A stretch of DNA of 64,000 bases. Origin: Alteraurantiacibacter buctensis. Its GTDB lineage: Bacteria; Pseudomonadota; Alphaproteobacteria; Sphingomonadales; Sphingomonadaceae. A model generated the notes under the pieces. The model worked only from the letters and a program-made list of their open reading frames with translations, was not told the DNA's origin and searched no databases. The stretch covers positions 274,199-338,198 of the forward strand of contig NZ_WTYV01000004.1 of the NCBI RefSeq assembly GCF_009827655.1, written 5' to 3'. Below are positions 37,501 to 46,950 of this stretch, piece after piece (position 1 is the first letter of the stretch; every line of letters begins with the position of its first letter). Both the position numbers and the translations under genes were made by a program.

Positions 37501-38044
37501 CTTCCGCTGCATCCTCCACCGGATCACCCCGGCGGGAGAGTTCCACGTAAAGCCGGCCGGGGAACAGCGCGGAGAGCGTGTCCGCCATCTCGTCCGCCCG
37601 GTCAGCCTTGCCGGCGGCAAGCAGCCGGGCCAGAGCCCCCTCGCCCCCGCCGGTGAGCGCGATCAGGCCGTCGGTGTGGCCCTGCAGGTCTGTCAGGGTA
37701 ACGTGCGGATCCTGCTCCAGCGGGCGATCCAGGTGCGCCTTGCTGACCAGGTGGCACAGGTTCAGCCAGCCCGCCTCGTCCTGCACATACAGCGGCAGGT
37801 AGTCGATCGGCCCGCCGCTCTCCCGGCACACCCCCAGCAGCGCGCCGACGATCGGCTGCACGCCCTCGCCCTTGCAGTATCCGGCGAACATGGTGGCCCC
37901 GTAAAGTCCGTTCCGGTCGCAGATGGCGATGGCGGGAAAGCCGCGTTCCCTGGCCAACTTGGCCAGCGCCTTGGGCTCTATCGCCCCTTCCAGCATCGAA
38001 TAGCTGGACAGCACGCGCAGGGGAACGAAAGGAGCATAGGCCAT
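34577..38044 (-). CDS. dnaE: DNA polymerase III alpha subunit
   Basis: A 1155-residue replicative polymerase. The PHP domain is at the N-terminus (RVLSSYSMLEGA; FPAIAICDRNGLYG). Polymerase catalytic aspartates are in MPDFDIDFCETRRGEVIRY, with GPGRGSGAGSLVAWAL before it. YQEQVMQAAQILAGYSLGDA and the helix-hairpin-helix/OB regions follow. Length is normal for DnaE1. It stands as a single leftward gene with an AMP ligase downstream. Confidence 0.97.
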   Translation of the reverse strand: MAYAPFVPLRVLSSYSMLEGAIEPKALAKLARERGFPAIAICDRNGLYGATMFAGYCKGEGVQPIVGALLGVCRESGGPIDYLPLYVQDEAGWLNLCHLVSKAHLDRPLEQDPHVTLTDLQGHTDGLIALTGGGEGALARLLAAGKADRADEMADTLSALFPGRLYVELSRRGDPVEDAAEEGLIDLAYRRDLPLVATNPANFANPHEHSAHDAMLCIASSTHVDSADRPRSSPQAYVKSDKMMAEIFADLPEALANTLVVAQRCAFAPPKRKPILPSLAGDKDGEARMLAEDARRGLAARLEPYGVMSDEELKVYTDRLDFEVDVITRMGFPGYFLIVADFIKWAKSQGIPVGPGRGSGAGSLVAWALTITDLDPIRLGLLFERFLNPERVSMPDFDIDFCETRRGEVIRYVQRKYGHDHVAQIITFGKMKARAVLRDCGRILQMPYGQVDRLTKMIPNHPTDPWTLPRSLNGVSEFKREYENDNEVKRLVDLALQLEGFPRNSSTHAAGVVIGDRPLAQLVPLYRDPRSDMPVTQFDMKHVEDTGLVKFDFLGLKTLSVLRKAVDLLARRGVQISLEELPLDDPAVYDLMKRGDTVGVFQLESEGMRRTLTAVKPTKFEDIIALVSLYRPGPMDNIPLFGKRKAGEEPIEFPHPKLEGILAETYGIFVYQEQVMQAAQILAGYSLGDADLLRRAMGKKVQAEMDAQRQRFVDGCLEISQIPEAEANTLFDLIDKFAGYGFNKSHAAAYALLSYQTAWLKTHYPEEFYAASMCFDMHQSEKLAVFVDDARRCGVNVLGPDVNASEAEFMVEPTEVGHAVRYALAGIRNVGEKAMEQLVAEREANGRFESLEDLFRRCPAGSMNRRQLEGLAGAGAFDSLDANRARVLASADMLLAVADAASRERSSGQGGLFGGDDHAEPSLRLVEATPWTRSEQMAAERENFGFYFAAHPVAEFRTVASAQGARSYASLMGGEVAGGRTQAVMAAMVEKVSKGRTKRGAEFVRADFSDASGQFSAACFEEGLVDSFQRWAADGTCLLLNVELDKPGPDDPPRVTVRGARPLAEVSGEARMRLDVEVLDMEGLHGLAGLLMPGKAGYGEVVVHLAIGEEEEPLVRLGRDFTLNGELVDQLAQMPGLGRVSLRPVTGAARLRLVA

Positions 38045-38103
38045 GCCAACCTAGGTAGGCGATTGGCCGGGCGGAGCAAGCTGCGGCCCCGCGTTTCAAC
38101 AAC

Positions 38104-38442
38104 CTATTCCCCGGCTTCTTCTCGGGCCCTGGCAATCTTGCGGCGCGTATCACGCACGGTGGATACCGCGCCGTAGAGCACCAGCACGGCCAGGAAGATC
38201 CACACCCACAGCGGGATGTTGCGGCCCGCAATGGCGAGGTAGAGGTAGGCGGAGACGAAACAGAACCCTGCACACATGGCCGGCACCACGGTGCTGCGAT
38301 GCGCCCGCGCCCGCTTCACCAGCCAAGCGATGGAGGCGAAGAAGAACGGGATCGCGCCCACGTAGATCGCGCCGAAGATCCACGGGTTGACGCCATAGTT
38401 GGCGCCCAGCGACAGGAACCAGTCCATCGCCGCGTCCAGCAT
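38104..38442 (-). CDS. Small three-helix membrane protein, unknown
   Basis: A 112-residue protein with three hydrophobic segments (about 20-42, 51-72 and 76-94) and a basic, Arg/Glu-rich tail (DTRRKIARAREEAGE). I do not recognise a family. Its start ATG shares one base with the lolD stop (TGATG), so it is co-translated with lolC-lolD. Confidence 0.75.
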   Translation of the reverse strand: MLDAAMDWFLSLGANYGVNPWIFGAIYVGAIPFFFASIAWLVKRARAHRSTVVPAMCAGFCFVSAYLYLAIAGRNIPLWVWIFLAVLVLYGAVSTVRDTRRKIARAREEAGE

Positions 38443-39119
38443 CAGACCAGCTTGCCTTCCGCCAAACGCACCACGCGGTCCATGCGCGAGGCAAGCCGCT
38501 CATTGTGGGTGGCCACCAGCGCGGCGCTGCCCTGGGTGCGGACCAGGGCGATGAATTCGTCGAACACCCGGTCAGACGTCTTTTCGTCAAGGTTGCCGGT
38601 CGGCTCGTCGGCCAGCACCAGCTTGGGGCTGTTCGCCAGAGCGCGGGCCACGGCCACGCGCTGCTGCTCACCGCCGGAAAGCTGGCTGGGCCGGTGGGTC
38701 AGGCGATGGCCCAGCCCCAGGGCGCCGAGCAGCTCCTCGGCCCGCACCGCAGCCTCGGCCCGCGTCTTGCCTACCAGCATCTGCGGGATGATGACGTTCT
38801 CGATCGCGGTGAAATCGGGCAGCAGGTGGTGGAACTGGTAGACAAAGCCCAGGTTGTCGCGCCGCAGCGTCGTCCGTTCCGCGGCATCGGCCGTGCTGGC
38901 ATCGGTGCCGGCCATGGTGATCGATCCGCCAAAACCGCCTTCCAGCAGCCCCACGGCCTGCAACAGGGTGCTCTTGCCGCTGCCCGACTGGCCCAGCAGG
39001 GCCACGATCTCGCCCGGCATCACGTCCAGGTCCACGCCGCGCAGCACCTCGATGGTTTCGCCGCCCTGCTCGAAGCTGCGCGACAGGTTGCGCAGCGAAA
39101 TCACCGCCCCGTTATTCAT
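38442..39119 (-). CDS. lolD: Lipoprotein-releasing ABC transporter ATPase
   Basis: A 225-residue ABC ATPase. Walker A is [14 protein letters not shown], the Q-loop region [12 protein letters not shown], the signature [15 protein letters not shown] and Walker [32 protein letters not shown] at the start is typical of LolD. With the LolC/E permease it extracts lipoproteins from the inner membrane for delivery to LolA. The gene overlaps lolC by 8 bp. Confidence 0.95.
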   Translation of the reverse strand: MNNGAVISLRNLSRSFEQGGETIEVLRGVDLDVMPGEIVALLGQSGSGKSTLLQAVGLLEGGFGGSITMAGTDASTADAAERTTLRRDNLGFVYQFHHLLPDFTAIENVIIPQMLVGKTRAEAAVRAEELLGALGLGHRLTHRPSQLSGGEQQRVAVARALANSPKLVLADEPTGNLDEKTSDRVFDEFIALVRTQGSAALVATHNERLASRMDRVVRLAEGKLV

Positions 39120-40365
39120 AGCGCAGCACCTCCACCGGATCGGTATTCGCAGCCCGCCAGGCGGGATAGAGCGTGGCCAGGAAGCTCATCCCCATGGCCA
39201 TGCCGGCAATGCCCATCACGTCCACCGGGTCCACCTTGGCCGGCAGTTCGGTGAGGAAGCGGATCTGCGGATCCCACAGGGTCACGCCCATGAAGTATTC
39301 CAAGCCGTTCACGATCGGCTGGCGGAACAGCAGCACCAGGAAGCCCAGCACCAGCCCCGCCACTGTCCCCAGAACACCCACGGCGGAGCCGGTCGTTACG
39401 AAAATCTTGAGCAGGCTTTTGCGCCGCGCGCCCATGGTACGCAGGATGGCGATGTCGCGGCTTTTGGACCGCACCAGCATGACCAGTGAGGACAGGATGT
39501 TGAACGCCGCCACCAGCACGATGATCGACAGGGCAAAGGCCATCGCCACCCGCTCCACCTGCAGCGCCTCGAACAGCGAAGCGTTCATTTCCTGCCAGAT
39601 GGTTACCACGGCGCGGCCTTCCAGCGCCTGGGCCAGCGGGGCCATGATCTCGCGCGCCTCGTCGGCATCGCGGGTGGTCACCTCGATCGCGCTGATGGCA
39701 TCGCCGAACAGCAGCAGCGTCTGCGCGTTCTTCATCGGCATGATCACCATCGTGTCGTCGAAGTCGTAAACCCCAACCTCGAAGATGGCGACCACGGTAT
39801 AGCCCACCTGACGGGGCACCGTGCCGAACGGCGTGGTGCGGCCCTGCGGGTTGATCACGGTCAGCGTATCGCCCACCTGCACGCCCATCTTCAGCGCCAG
39901 GCGGCTGCCGATGGCGATGTTGCGCGTGCCCGGCTGCAGCCCGTCGAAGCTGCCGATCACCACGTCGCGCTTCAACTGGTCGATTTCTTCCTGCTGGTTG
40001 CCGCGCACCAGCACGGCCTCGGCCCGCCCGCCATAGGTGGCCAGCAGCGGCTGCTCCACCAGCGGCACGGCCTGGGTGACGCCGGGAGTGGCGCGGGTCT
40101 GCTCCAGCACCTGCTCCCAGTCGTCCATCCGCCCGCCATAGGGCTGGACCACGGCGTGGCCGTTCAGTTCGGTAATCCGGTCAAGCAACTCGGCGCGAAA
40201 GCCGTTCATCACGCTCATCACGATGATCAGCATGGCGACCGACAGCATGACCACGGTGATGGAAATCCCAGCCACCAGCGCGATCACCGCCTCGCTGCGG
40301 CCAGGCATCATGTAGCGCTTGGCGATGGTCCATTCGAAAGGGGAGAGAAACAAGGCCAGACCCAT
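39112..40365 (-). CDS. lolC: Lipoprotein-releasing ABC transporter permease LolC/LolE
   Basis: A 417-residue MacB/FtsX-type permease. It starts [32 protein letters not shown] with the first membrane helix, then a large periplasmic domain (about 50-265), then three helices at the C-terminus with [16 protein letters not shown] between the first two and [18 protein letters not shown] at the end. A single LolC/E gene, as here, suggests a homodimeric LolF-like arrangement common in alphaproteobacteria. GGGGAGAG-type purine runs are absent upstream, but the ATG at 40365 is well placed. Confidence 0.94.
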   Translation of the reverse strand: MGLALFLSPFEWTIAKRYMMPGRSEAVIALVAGISITVVMLSVAMLIIVMSVMNGFRAELLDRITELNGHAVVQPYGGRMDDWEQVLEQTRATPGVTQAVPLVEQPLLATYGGRAEAVLVRGNQQEEIDQLKRDVVIGSFDGLQPGTRNIAIGSRLALKMGVQVGDTLTVINPQGRTTPFGTVPRQVGYTVVAIFEVGVYDFDDTMVIMPMKNAQTLLLFGDAISAIEVTTRDADEAREIMAPLAQALEGRAVVTIWQEMNASLFEALQVERVAMAFALSIIVLVAAFNILSSLVMLVRSKSRDIAILRTMGARRKSLLKIFVTTGSAVGVLGTVAGLVLGFLVLLFRQPIVNGLEYFMGVTLWDPQIRFLTELPAKVDPVDVMGIAGMAMGMSFLATLYPAWRAANTDPVEVLRYE

Positions 40366-40479
40366 GTATGGAAAGGTGTGTCGCGGGGCTTAGGGCGGGT
40401 GGCGGGCACTGGCAACCGGTTTGGCGGTGTGGGCACGGCGTTAACCCGATCCTTACCATGCCGGACCTAGGTAAACCGC

Positions 40480-41700
40480 GTGAAAACCACATTTCTTCGC
40501 CTGGCCACCTGGGCCCGCAAGCTGGTCGACCGCCGCTCCACGCTCGGCAGCGCGCGGCTGCTACTGGTGACCATGGTATTGCTCGGCGCGATGCTGGCGG
40601 GATCGGGCTATCTGGCGCGCGAGGCGACCGAGCAGCAGCGCCAGGCGGAAAAGTGGCAGGAGCGCACCTTTGCCGTGATCGACAACCTCAGCAGCGTGCG
40701 CGTGGCCGTGCTGTCGATCCGCCGGGGCGAGCGCGGCTTCCTGCTGACCGGCGATCCGGCCTTCCTCGATCCCTATACAGCCGGCATCGAGACGCTGGAT
40801 CGCGAGGTGCCGGAAATGCGCGAGCTGCTGGCCGAAAGCCGGCAGCAGGCCGAACGGGTGGATCAGCTTACGGTTATTGCCGCAACCTTCGTCAGCCAGG
40901 CACAGCGGACGGTGGCCCTGCAACGCGCGGGCCGGCACGAAGAAGCGGTCGCGGCATCGCAGCTTACCCGTGGCCGGCAACTGACCAACCGCGTCATGGC
41001 CATGCTCGACCAGATCGAGGCAGTGGAACGCCAGTTGATGGAGCAACGCGAGAACGGTGCGGCTACGGCGGCCCGCCGGTCAGACGATTTCCAGGGCATG
41101 CTGATGGTCTCGGGCCTGGCCCTGCTGGCCATCGGCGCCTATTCCAGCCAGGCCCTGCGCCTGGCGATCCAGCGCGAGCAGGCGATCCGCGCCGAGCTGG
41201 ACCGGATTGCCACCACCGACGAGCTGACCGGCCTGGCCAACCGGCGCGAGATGTTCACATCGCTCGACCGGATGATCGCCACCGCGCGGCGCAGCGGGCG
41301 GCCGTTATCGGTGGCCATCCTCGATCTCGACCGCTTCAAGCAGGTCAACGATACCCACGGCCACCCGGCGGGGGACGAGGTGCTGCGCCGCGTGGCGGAG
41401 ATGGCCCGGCTGCTGCTGCGCCAGCAAGACCTGGTGGGCCGGCTGGGCGGAGAGGAATTCCTGATCGCCTTCCCGGACTGTCCCGCGCACGAGGCCGTGG
41501 CCGCCTGCGAGCGCCTGCGCCAGGGCATTGCCGCCCTGCCCGTACTGCTGCCCAGCGGCGTGGGCCTGTCGGTCACGGTCAGCACCGGCGTAGCCCAGTT
41601 CGACCCGAGCGACGACCGCAAGACGGTGATCTCTCGGGCCGACGAGGCACTTTACCGGGCCAAGAAAGGCGGACGCGACCAGGTGCGGCTGGCCGCTTAA
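40480..41700 (+). CDS. Diguanylate cyclase with CHASE3-like sensor
   Basis: A 406-residue membrane sensor. A first helix (about 27-45) and a second (about 208-225) flank a periplasmic CHASE3-like helical domain (RGERGFLLTGDPAFLDPY). The GGDEF domain follows; the signature is GGEEF at 323-327, an active form, with the I-site RxxD (R314-D317) five residues before it. It should make c-di-GMP with product inhibition. The start is GTG at 40480. The signal sensed is unknown; c-di-GMP may affect the exopolysaccharide system, but nothing here proves it. Confidence 0.93.
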   Translation: MKTTFLRLATWARKLVDRRSTLGSARLLLVTMVLLGAMLAGSGYLAREATEQQRQAEKWQERTFAVIDNLSSVRVAVLSIRRGERGFLLTGDPAFLDPYTAGIETLDREVPEMRELLAESRQQAERVDQLTVIAATFVSQAQRTVALQRAGRHEEAVAASQLTRGRQLTNRVMAMLDQIEAVERQLMEQRENGAATAARRSDDFQGMLMVSGLALLAIGAYSSQALRLAIQREQAIRAELDRIATTDELTGLANRREMFTSLDRMIATARRSGRPLSVAILDLDRFKQVNDTHGHPAGDEVLRRVAEMARLLLRQQDLVGRLGGEEFLIAFPDCPAHEAVAACERLRQGIAALPVLLPSGVGLSVTVSTGVAQFDPSDDRKTVISRADEALYRAKKGGRDQVRLAA

Positions 41701-41716
41701 GGCAGCGGGGCTCGTC

Positions 41717-43063
41717 TCAGGCCGCAGCTGGCTGGTGGATATAGACCGCCCGCTCATGGCTGAAGGCCTTGAAGCCGAAATAGCCGTGATAGCTGCCCAT
41801 GCCGCTGCCGTTGACGCCGCCGAACGGCAGGCGGTTTTCAAGGTAGTGGCTGAATACGCCGTTGACCGTGACGCCGCCTGAGCTGGTGCGCGCCAGCACC
41901 TTGTCGATATTTTCCTGGCTGGGGCTGAACACGTAGAGCGCCAACGGCTTGTCGCGCTCCTCGATGTATTCGATTACCTGGTCCAGCGTGTCATAGGTCA
42001 TCACCGGCAGCACGGGGGCGAAAATCTCGTCCTGCAGGATCTTCATCTGCGGGGTCACGTCGGTCAGCATGGTGGGGTGGATGGTCAGGTCATCCGCCTC
42101 CAGCGTGCCGCCCACGGCCACGGTGGCCCCTTGCGCGATCGCATCGTCCACCATGCCCTTCACGCGGGCGAAGTTTCCTTCGTTCACCACCTGGGCGATG
42201 GCGCTCTTGTCAATTGCGCCGCCGGCGTAGAGATTCTTTTCCACGTTGGCGCGGAAGCCATCCACCAGCTTTGCCTTGTCCTGCTCCTTCACGAACACGT
42301 AATCCGGGCAGATGCAGGCCTGGCCGCCGTTGAACTGCTTGGCCCCGGCAAGGGCCGCGGCAATGGCATCGATATCGGCGCCCTCGTCGATGATCACGGG
42401 ACTCTTGCCGCCCAGTTCCAGCGTTACCGTGGCCAGGTGCTTGGCGGCGGCGGCCATCACGATCTTGCCCACGCGGGTGCTGCCGGTGAAGAAGATGTGG
42501 TTGAACGGCAGTTCCAGCAGCGCTTCGGCCACCGAGACATCGCCCTCGAACACGGCGACCTCGTTCTCCTCGAACACCTCGTCCACGATCACCTTGGCGA
42601 TCTTCGCCACGTTGGGGCACAGGTCGGTCAGCTTCAGGATGCAGCAGTTGCCGGCAGCGACCGCAGCGGCAAGCGGGCCGAAAACGAGGCCCAGTGGGAA
42701 GTTCCACGGCCCCAGGATCAGGCACACGCCGCGCGCTTCGTAGACGATCATCGCCTTGTCGGTCTGCACGCGGGTGGGCGTGACCATGGTGGGGGCCATC
42801 CACTCGTCCAGGCTGTCGATATTGAGCTGGATGTTGCCCAGGATGTTGAGCACCTCGGTCACGCGGATCTCGCTTTCGGGCTTGCGCGTGTCCTTCAGCA
42901 CGGCGGCCACGATGTCGTCGGCGTGGGCTTCGATGCTGGCCTTCAGCTTTGCCAGCTTGGCTTTGCGCTCCTCAACGCCGGTGGCCTTCACGTTCCACTG
43001 GTTGGCCTGTTGCAGGGCGAATACGCGGGCAATTTCGGCTTGCGACGGATTTTCGACGGTCAT
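41717..43063 (-). CDS. Aldehyde dehydrogenase (coniferyl aldehyde dehydrogenase-like)
   Basis: A 448-residue NAD(P)-dependent ALDH of the class-3 type. LGPWNFPLGLVFGPLAAAVAAGN is the cofactor-binding start, FTGSTRVGKIV the Rossmann glycine motif and TLELGGKSPVII holds the general-base Glu; GGQACICPDYV holds the catalytic Cys. It is close to coniferyl aldehyde dehydrogenase and fatty aldehyde dehydrogenases. MTVENPSQ at 43063 is the start, with AGGA upstream. Confidence 0.92.
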   Translation of the reverse strand: MTVENPSQAEIARVFALQQANQWNVKATGVEERKAKLAKLKASIEAHADDIVAAVLKDTRKPESEIRVTEVLNILGNIQLNIDSLDEWMAPTMVTPTRVQTDKAMIVYEARGVCLILGPWNFPLGLVFGPLAAAVAAGNCCILKLTDLCPNVAKIAKVIVDEVFEENEVAVFEGDVSVAEALLELPFNHIFFTGSTRVGKIVMAAAAKHLATVTLELGGKSPVIIDEGADIDAIAAALAGAKQFNGGQACICPDYVFVKEQDKAKLVDGFRANVEKNLYAGGAIDKSAIAQVVNEGNFARVKGMVDDAIAQGATVAVGGTLEADDLTIHPTMLTDVTPQMKILQDEIFAPVLPVMTYDTLDQVIEYIEERDKPLALYVFSPSQENIDKVLARTSSGGVTVNGVFSHYLENRLPFGGVNGSGMGSYHGYFGFKAFSHERAVYIHQPAAA

Positions 43064-43161
43064 GGCTGGTCCTGTCTGGTGCAATTTCGTGTGCCCCAGA
43101 TAGGACTGCCCGCCTCCCTAGGGAAGCGGGCAGATGGTCCGTAGGTTGATTTTGTCCGGAG

Positions 43162-44748
43162 TTACGGCCGGCCGCGATCCGACACGCCGGGGATATCGGG
43201 TTCGATCTCGCCGATCTCCGCCTCGTGCACTTCCACCAGGCCACGGCCCAGGTGGCTGGCCCGGCGGCTGTAGCCGAAATAGATCACCAGCCCGATTGCG
43301 CCCCAGATCGGCAGGAACAGCATGGCCTGGGCCGGCAGGTTGAAGAACAGGAACATGCAGCCCGCGATGGTCAGCGGGGCCACCAGCCAGGCGGCGGGAA
43401 CACGGAAGTGGCGATGGCGGCCGGCATCCTTCTTGCGCAGCACCAGCAGGGCGATGGCGACCCACATGAAGGCGTAGAGCGTGCCCGCGTTGGAGATGTC
43501 GGCCAACTGCCCCACCGGGAAGAAGGCGGCGGCAATGGCCACGCCCACTCCAGTGATAGCGGTGACGATGTAGGGGGTCTTGAACTTGGGGTGCACAGTG
43601 CTGAGCCTTTCGGGCAGCAGGCCGTCGCGGCTCATCACGAAGAAGATGCGGGTCTGGCCGTAAAGCAGCACCAGGATCACCGAAGGCAGCGCCAGGAAGG
43701 CGGCAATGCCCAGCATGTTGCCGATTCCGGAAAAGCCGATCTCGCGCAGCACGTGGGCCAATGCCTCGTCAGAACAGACCAGTGCCCCGGCATGTTCGGG
43801 CATGGCGCACTGGCGCGCCAGTTCGGCCGAACCGGCGGCAAAAGGCACGCCGTTGGGGCCCATGATCGGCTGGCCGCCCAGCGTGCCCACGGCACCTGCC
43901 GCCACCACGATATAGAAAACGGTGCAGATCAGCAGCGATCCGATCAGGCCAATGGGCACGTTGCGCTGCGGGTTCTTGGTTTCCTCTGCCGCAGTCGACA
44001 CCGAATCGAAGCCGACATAGGCGAAGAAGATTGTCGCCGCCGCGCCCACCGCGCCAACGCCCGTGCCAAAGCCGCCGAACACGCCTGCTGGCAGGAAGGG
44101 GTTGAACTTCTCGGCCGAGAATTCCGGGCTGGTGAAAGTCAGCGCGATGAAAGCCAGCAGCGCGGCGATCTTGATGGCCACCAGCACGGCATTGACCTTG
44201 GCGCTCTCACTGGTGCCCACTATCAGCAGGCCGGTAACCAGCAGGGCAATGACCAGGGCCGGCAGGTTGATCAGGCCGCCTTCCGCACCGCCGAAAGCCA
44301 GCGGTCCGGCCGCCAGCCAGGCGGGCAGTTCTATGCCCAGGAACCCGTTCAATATCGTGCCGGTGAAATACCCTGACCAGCCGACCGACACGGCGGCGGC
44401 GGCAATGGCGTATTCCATGATCAGAGCCCAGCCGACCGTCCAGGCCAGCAATTCGCCCACCGAGGCATAGGAATAGGTGTAGGCGCTGCCGGCCACCGGG
44501 ATCATCGAGGCGATCTCGGCATAGCACAGCGCGGCCACGATACAGATCAGGCCGGCGATAATGAAGGCCAGCATCAGGCCCGGGCCCGCCTTTTGCGCGC
44601 CGCTGGCCGTCAACACGAAAATGCCCGTGCCGATCACGCTGCCGATGCCCAGCAGGGTCAGTTGCACGGCCCCCAGCGAGCGGTGGAGCGACTTCTTTTC
44701 TGCCGTTGCCAGAATGGCATCCAGCGGCTTGATCCTGTCCAGCAGCAT
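43162..44748 (-). CDS. APC-family amino acid permease (cationic type)
   Basis: A 528-residue transporter with about 12 membrane segments. The N-terminal LTLLGIGSVIGTGIFVLTA is the substrate-binding first helix of the APC superfamily, followed by YAEIASMIPVAGSAYTYSYASVGELLAW. FAYVGFDSVSTAAEETKNPQRNVP is the CAT (cationic amino acid transporter)/YfnA signature. A 47-residue loop with two Cys (QCAMPEHAGALVC) is inserted mid-protein. A palindrome lies upstream of the start. Confidence 0.93.
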   Translation of the reverse strand: MLLDRIKPLDAILATAEKKSLHRSLGAVQLTLLGIGSVIGTGIFVLTASGAQKAGPGLMLAFIIAGLICIVAALCYAEIASMIPVAGSAYTYSYASVGELLAWTVGWALIMEYAIAAAAVSVGWSGYFTGTILNGFLGIELPAWLAAGPLAFGGAEGGLINLPALVIALLVTGLLIVGTSESAKVNAVLVAIKIAALLAFIALTFTSPEFSAEKFNPFLPAGVFGGFGTGVGAVGAAATIFFAYVGFDSVSTAAEETKNPQRNVPIGLIGSLLICTVFYIVVAAGAVGTLGGQPIMGPNGVPFAAGSAELARQCAMPEHAGALVCSDEALAHVLREIGFSGIGNMLGIAAFLALPSVILVLLYGQTRIFFVMSRDGLLPERLSTVHPKFKTPYIVTAITGVGVAIAAAFFPVGQLADISNAGTLYAFMWVAIALLVLRKKDAGRHRHFRVPAAWLVAPLTIAGCMFLFFNLPAQAMLFLPIWGAIGLVIYFGYSRRASHLGRGLVEVHEAEIGEIEPDIPGVSDRGRP

Positions 44749-44795
44749 ATGTTCTCGATCCCCGAGCTATCCCTTTGGCGGCAGGTTGTAACGCA

Positions 44796-44813
44796 ATTGC
44801 CGCAAGCGGCAAT
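44796..44813. repeat. 18-bp palindrome upstream of amino-acid permease
   Basis: ATTGCCGC-AA-GCGGCAAT is a perfect 8+2+8 inverted repeat, 48 bases upstream of the permease ATG and downstream of recG. The 2-base centre suits a dimeric regulator's operator better than a hairpin terminator, and no U-tract follows. Confidence 0.45.
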
Positions 44814-44844
44814 GGGGCTGTGGATTAGTTGCGATTGAGACGGG

Positions 44845-46905
44845 TTAGCCGCCGCGCAGCAGGCTTACCCCGTAATCGCGTTCCATCAGGTAAAGCAGCA
44901 CCCGCGCCGCCTGGCCGCGCGGGCTGGCCAGGTCCGCATCGGCATCAACCAGCATCCGCGCATCATCGTTGGCCATCTGGCCCAGCCGCGCAGCCTGTTC
45001 CAGCGTGGCGACGTTGAAGGCGCTTTCCCCGCTCTGCCGGGTGCCCAGCAGTTCACCCCCGCCGCGTAGGCGCAGGTCTTCCTCGGCCAGCAGGAACCCA
45101 TCCTGCGTCTCGCGCATCAGGGCCAGCCGTTCGCGCCCAGTTTCAGACAGCTCCTCGCCGCGCAGCAGCAGGCAGGTGCTCTTCTCGCTGCCCCGCCCCA
45201 CCCGGCCCCGCAACTGGTGGAGCTGGGCAAGGCCGAAGCGCTCGGCCTGCTCGATCACCATCAGCGTGGCGTTGGGCACGTCCACCCCCACCTCGATTAC
45301 CGTGGTGGCGACCAGCAGGCTGGCCGCGCCGCTGGCGAAACGCTCCATTGCAGCGTCTTTCAGTTCGGGGGCAAGCTGGCCGTGGACCAGCACCACCCTG
45401 TCACCGAACCGATCCTTCAGGCTGGCATAGCGCTGCTCGGCGGCGGCAATGTCCTCGCTCTCGTGGTCGCGCACCATCGGGCAGACCCAGTAGGCCTGCT
45501 GGCCGCTGGCCACGTGCCGCTCCACCCCCGCCACCACGTCGGCCAGCCGCTGGGCAGACACGACACGGGTGTCGATCGGCTGGCGGCCGGGCGGCATCTC
45601 GTCCAGCCGGCTGACGTCCATCTCGCCATATTGGGCCAGCACCAGTGTGCGCGGGATCGGCGTGGCGGTCATCGCCAGGGTATGCGGGGTCACGCGGCCC
45701 TTCTGTGTCAGCAGCAGCCGCTGGCCCACGCCGAAGCGGTGCTGCTCGTCGATCACCACAAGGCCCAGGTTGCGATACTGCACCGCGTCCTGGAAGATTG
45801 CATGGGTGCCCACCACCAGCGGGATCGAGCCATCCAACAGGCCCATCAGCGTCGCCTCGCGCGGGCGCCCCTTGTCACGGCCGGTCAGCAGCGCGATTTC
45901 CACCCCGGTCGGGGCCAGCATCCGGCGCAGCGTCTCATAGTGCTGGCGGGCGAGGATCTCGGTCGGGGCAAGAAGCGCGGCCTGGGCCCCGCCCTCCACC
46001 GCCAACAGCATGGCTTCCAGCGCCACCACGGTCTTGCCCGCACCCACATCGCCCTGCAGCAGGCGGAGCATGGGGGCATCCTGCGCCATGTCGCCGGCGA
46101 TCTCGGCAATGGAGCGGCGCTGCGCCCCGGTCAGCGGGAACGGCAGTTGCAGCCTGTCGCGGAAGCGCCCGTCCCCCGCCAATGCCTGTCCGCGCCGCTT
46201 GCGGTTGCTCTGGCGGACCAGGGTGAGCGCCAGGGCGTTGGCGAACAGTTCGTCATAAGCCAAGCGATCGCGCGCGGGCTCGTTCTCGCCCCGGTGAGCC
46301 AGGTGCAGCGCATCGCGCCAGGCGGGCCATTTCTGCTGCGCCAGTACGCTGGGTTCGATCCATTCGGCAAGTTCGGGCGCTTTGACGAGGGCCTGTTCCG
46401 CCATCGACAGGATGCGCGGCTGGGTCAGTCCCTCGGCCAGGGCATAGACCGGCTCCACCAGATGGCCCACCAGCCCGGCGCTGTCCGTTGCCACGTGGTC
46501 AGGGTGGACGATCTGCAGCATGTCGCCATAGCGTTCCAGCTTCCCCGCCACCCAGCGTTTTTCGCCCACCGGCAGCGTCTTCTTGGCGGTGTAACTGGCC
46601 TTGCCGAAGAAGGTCAGCGCGATCAAGTTGCCGGCATTGTCCTGCGCCAGCACGCGATAGGGGCCGCGGCCGGAAAAGGGGCTGCGGTGCTCGGTGGGGG
46701 TCAGGGCCACCACGATCTGCTCACCCTCCACCGCCTGGTCCACATCGGACACGCTGCGCCGCTGCACGAAGCGCATCGGCAGGTGATAGATCACGTCGCG
46801 CAGGCGCGTCAGGCCCAGCCGGTCGAGCGGCTTCTTCAGCTTCGGCCCCACGCCTTCCAGGCTTTGGACTTCCGCAAACAGGTCGTTGAGGACTTCGGGA
46901 CGCAT
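44845..46905 (-). CDS. recG: ATP-dependent DNA helicase RecG
   Basis: A 686-residue branch-migration helicase. The N-terminal wedge/OB domain (about 50-170) binds forks. Helicase motifs: I GDVGAGKTVVAL, Ia LAPTEILARQHYE, II VIDEQHRFGV, III TATPIPRT, V-VI VGVDVPNATLMVIE...LHQLRGRVGRG. The RecG tail LLGTRQSGESAF is also present. It is divergent from sdhE with a 45-bp gap. Confidence 0.96.
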   Translation of the reverse strand: MRPEVLNDLFAEVQSLEGVGPKLKKPLDRLGLTRLRDVIYHLPMRFVQRRSVSDVDQAVEGEQIVVALTPTEHRSPFSGRGPYRVLAQDNAGNLIALTFFGKASYTAKKTLPVGEKRWVAGKLERYGDMLQIVHPDHVATDSAGLVGHLVEPVYALAEGLTQPRILSMAEQALVKAPELAEWIEPSVLAQQKWPAWRDALHLAHRGENEPARDRLAYDELFANALALTLVRQSNRKRRGQALAGDGRFRDRLQLPFPLTGAQRRSIAEIAGDMAQDAPMLRLLQGDVGAGKTVVALEAMLLAVEGGAQAALLAPTEILARQHYETLRRMLAPTGVEIALLTGRDKGRPREATLMGLLDGSIPLVVGTHAIFQDAVQYRNLGLVVIDEQHRFGVGQRLLLTQKGRVTPHTLAMTATPIPRTLVLAQYGEMDVSRLDEMPPGRQPIDTRVVSAQRLADVVAGVERHVASGQQAYWVCPMVRDHESEDIAAAEQRYASLKDRFGDRVVLVHGQLAPELKDAAMERFASGAASLLVATTVIEVGVDVPNATLMVIEQAERFGLAQLHQLRGRVGRGSEKSTCLLLRGEELSETGRERLALMRETQDGFLLAEEDLRLRGGGELLGTRQSGESAFNVATLEQAARLGQMANDDARMLVDADADLASPRGQAARVLLYLMERDYGVSLLRGG

Positions 46906-46950
46906 GGCTTGGCTCTAGCGGATCGCGAACGGCGGCGGTAGGAGGCGAGC

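Noticed and set aside
36662..38176. 504-codon rightward frame opposite dnaE
   Set aside because: Shadow of dnaE with no domain and no ribosome binding site.
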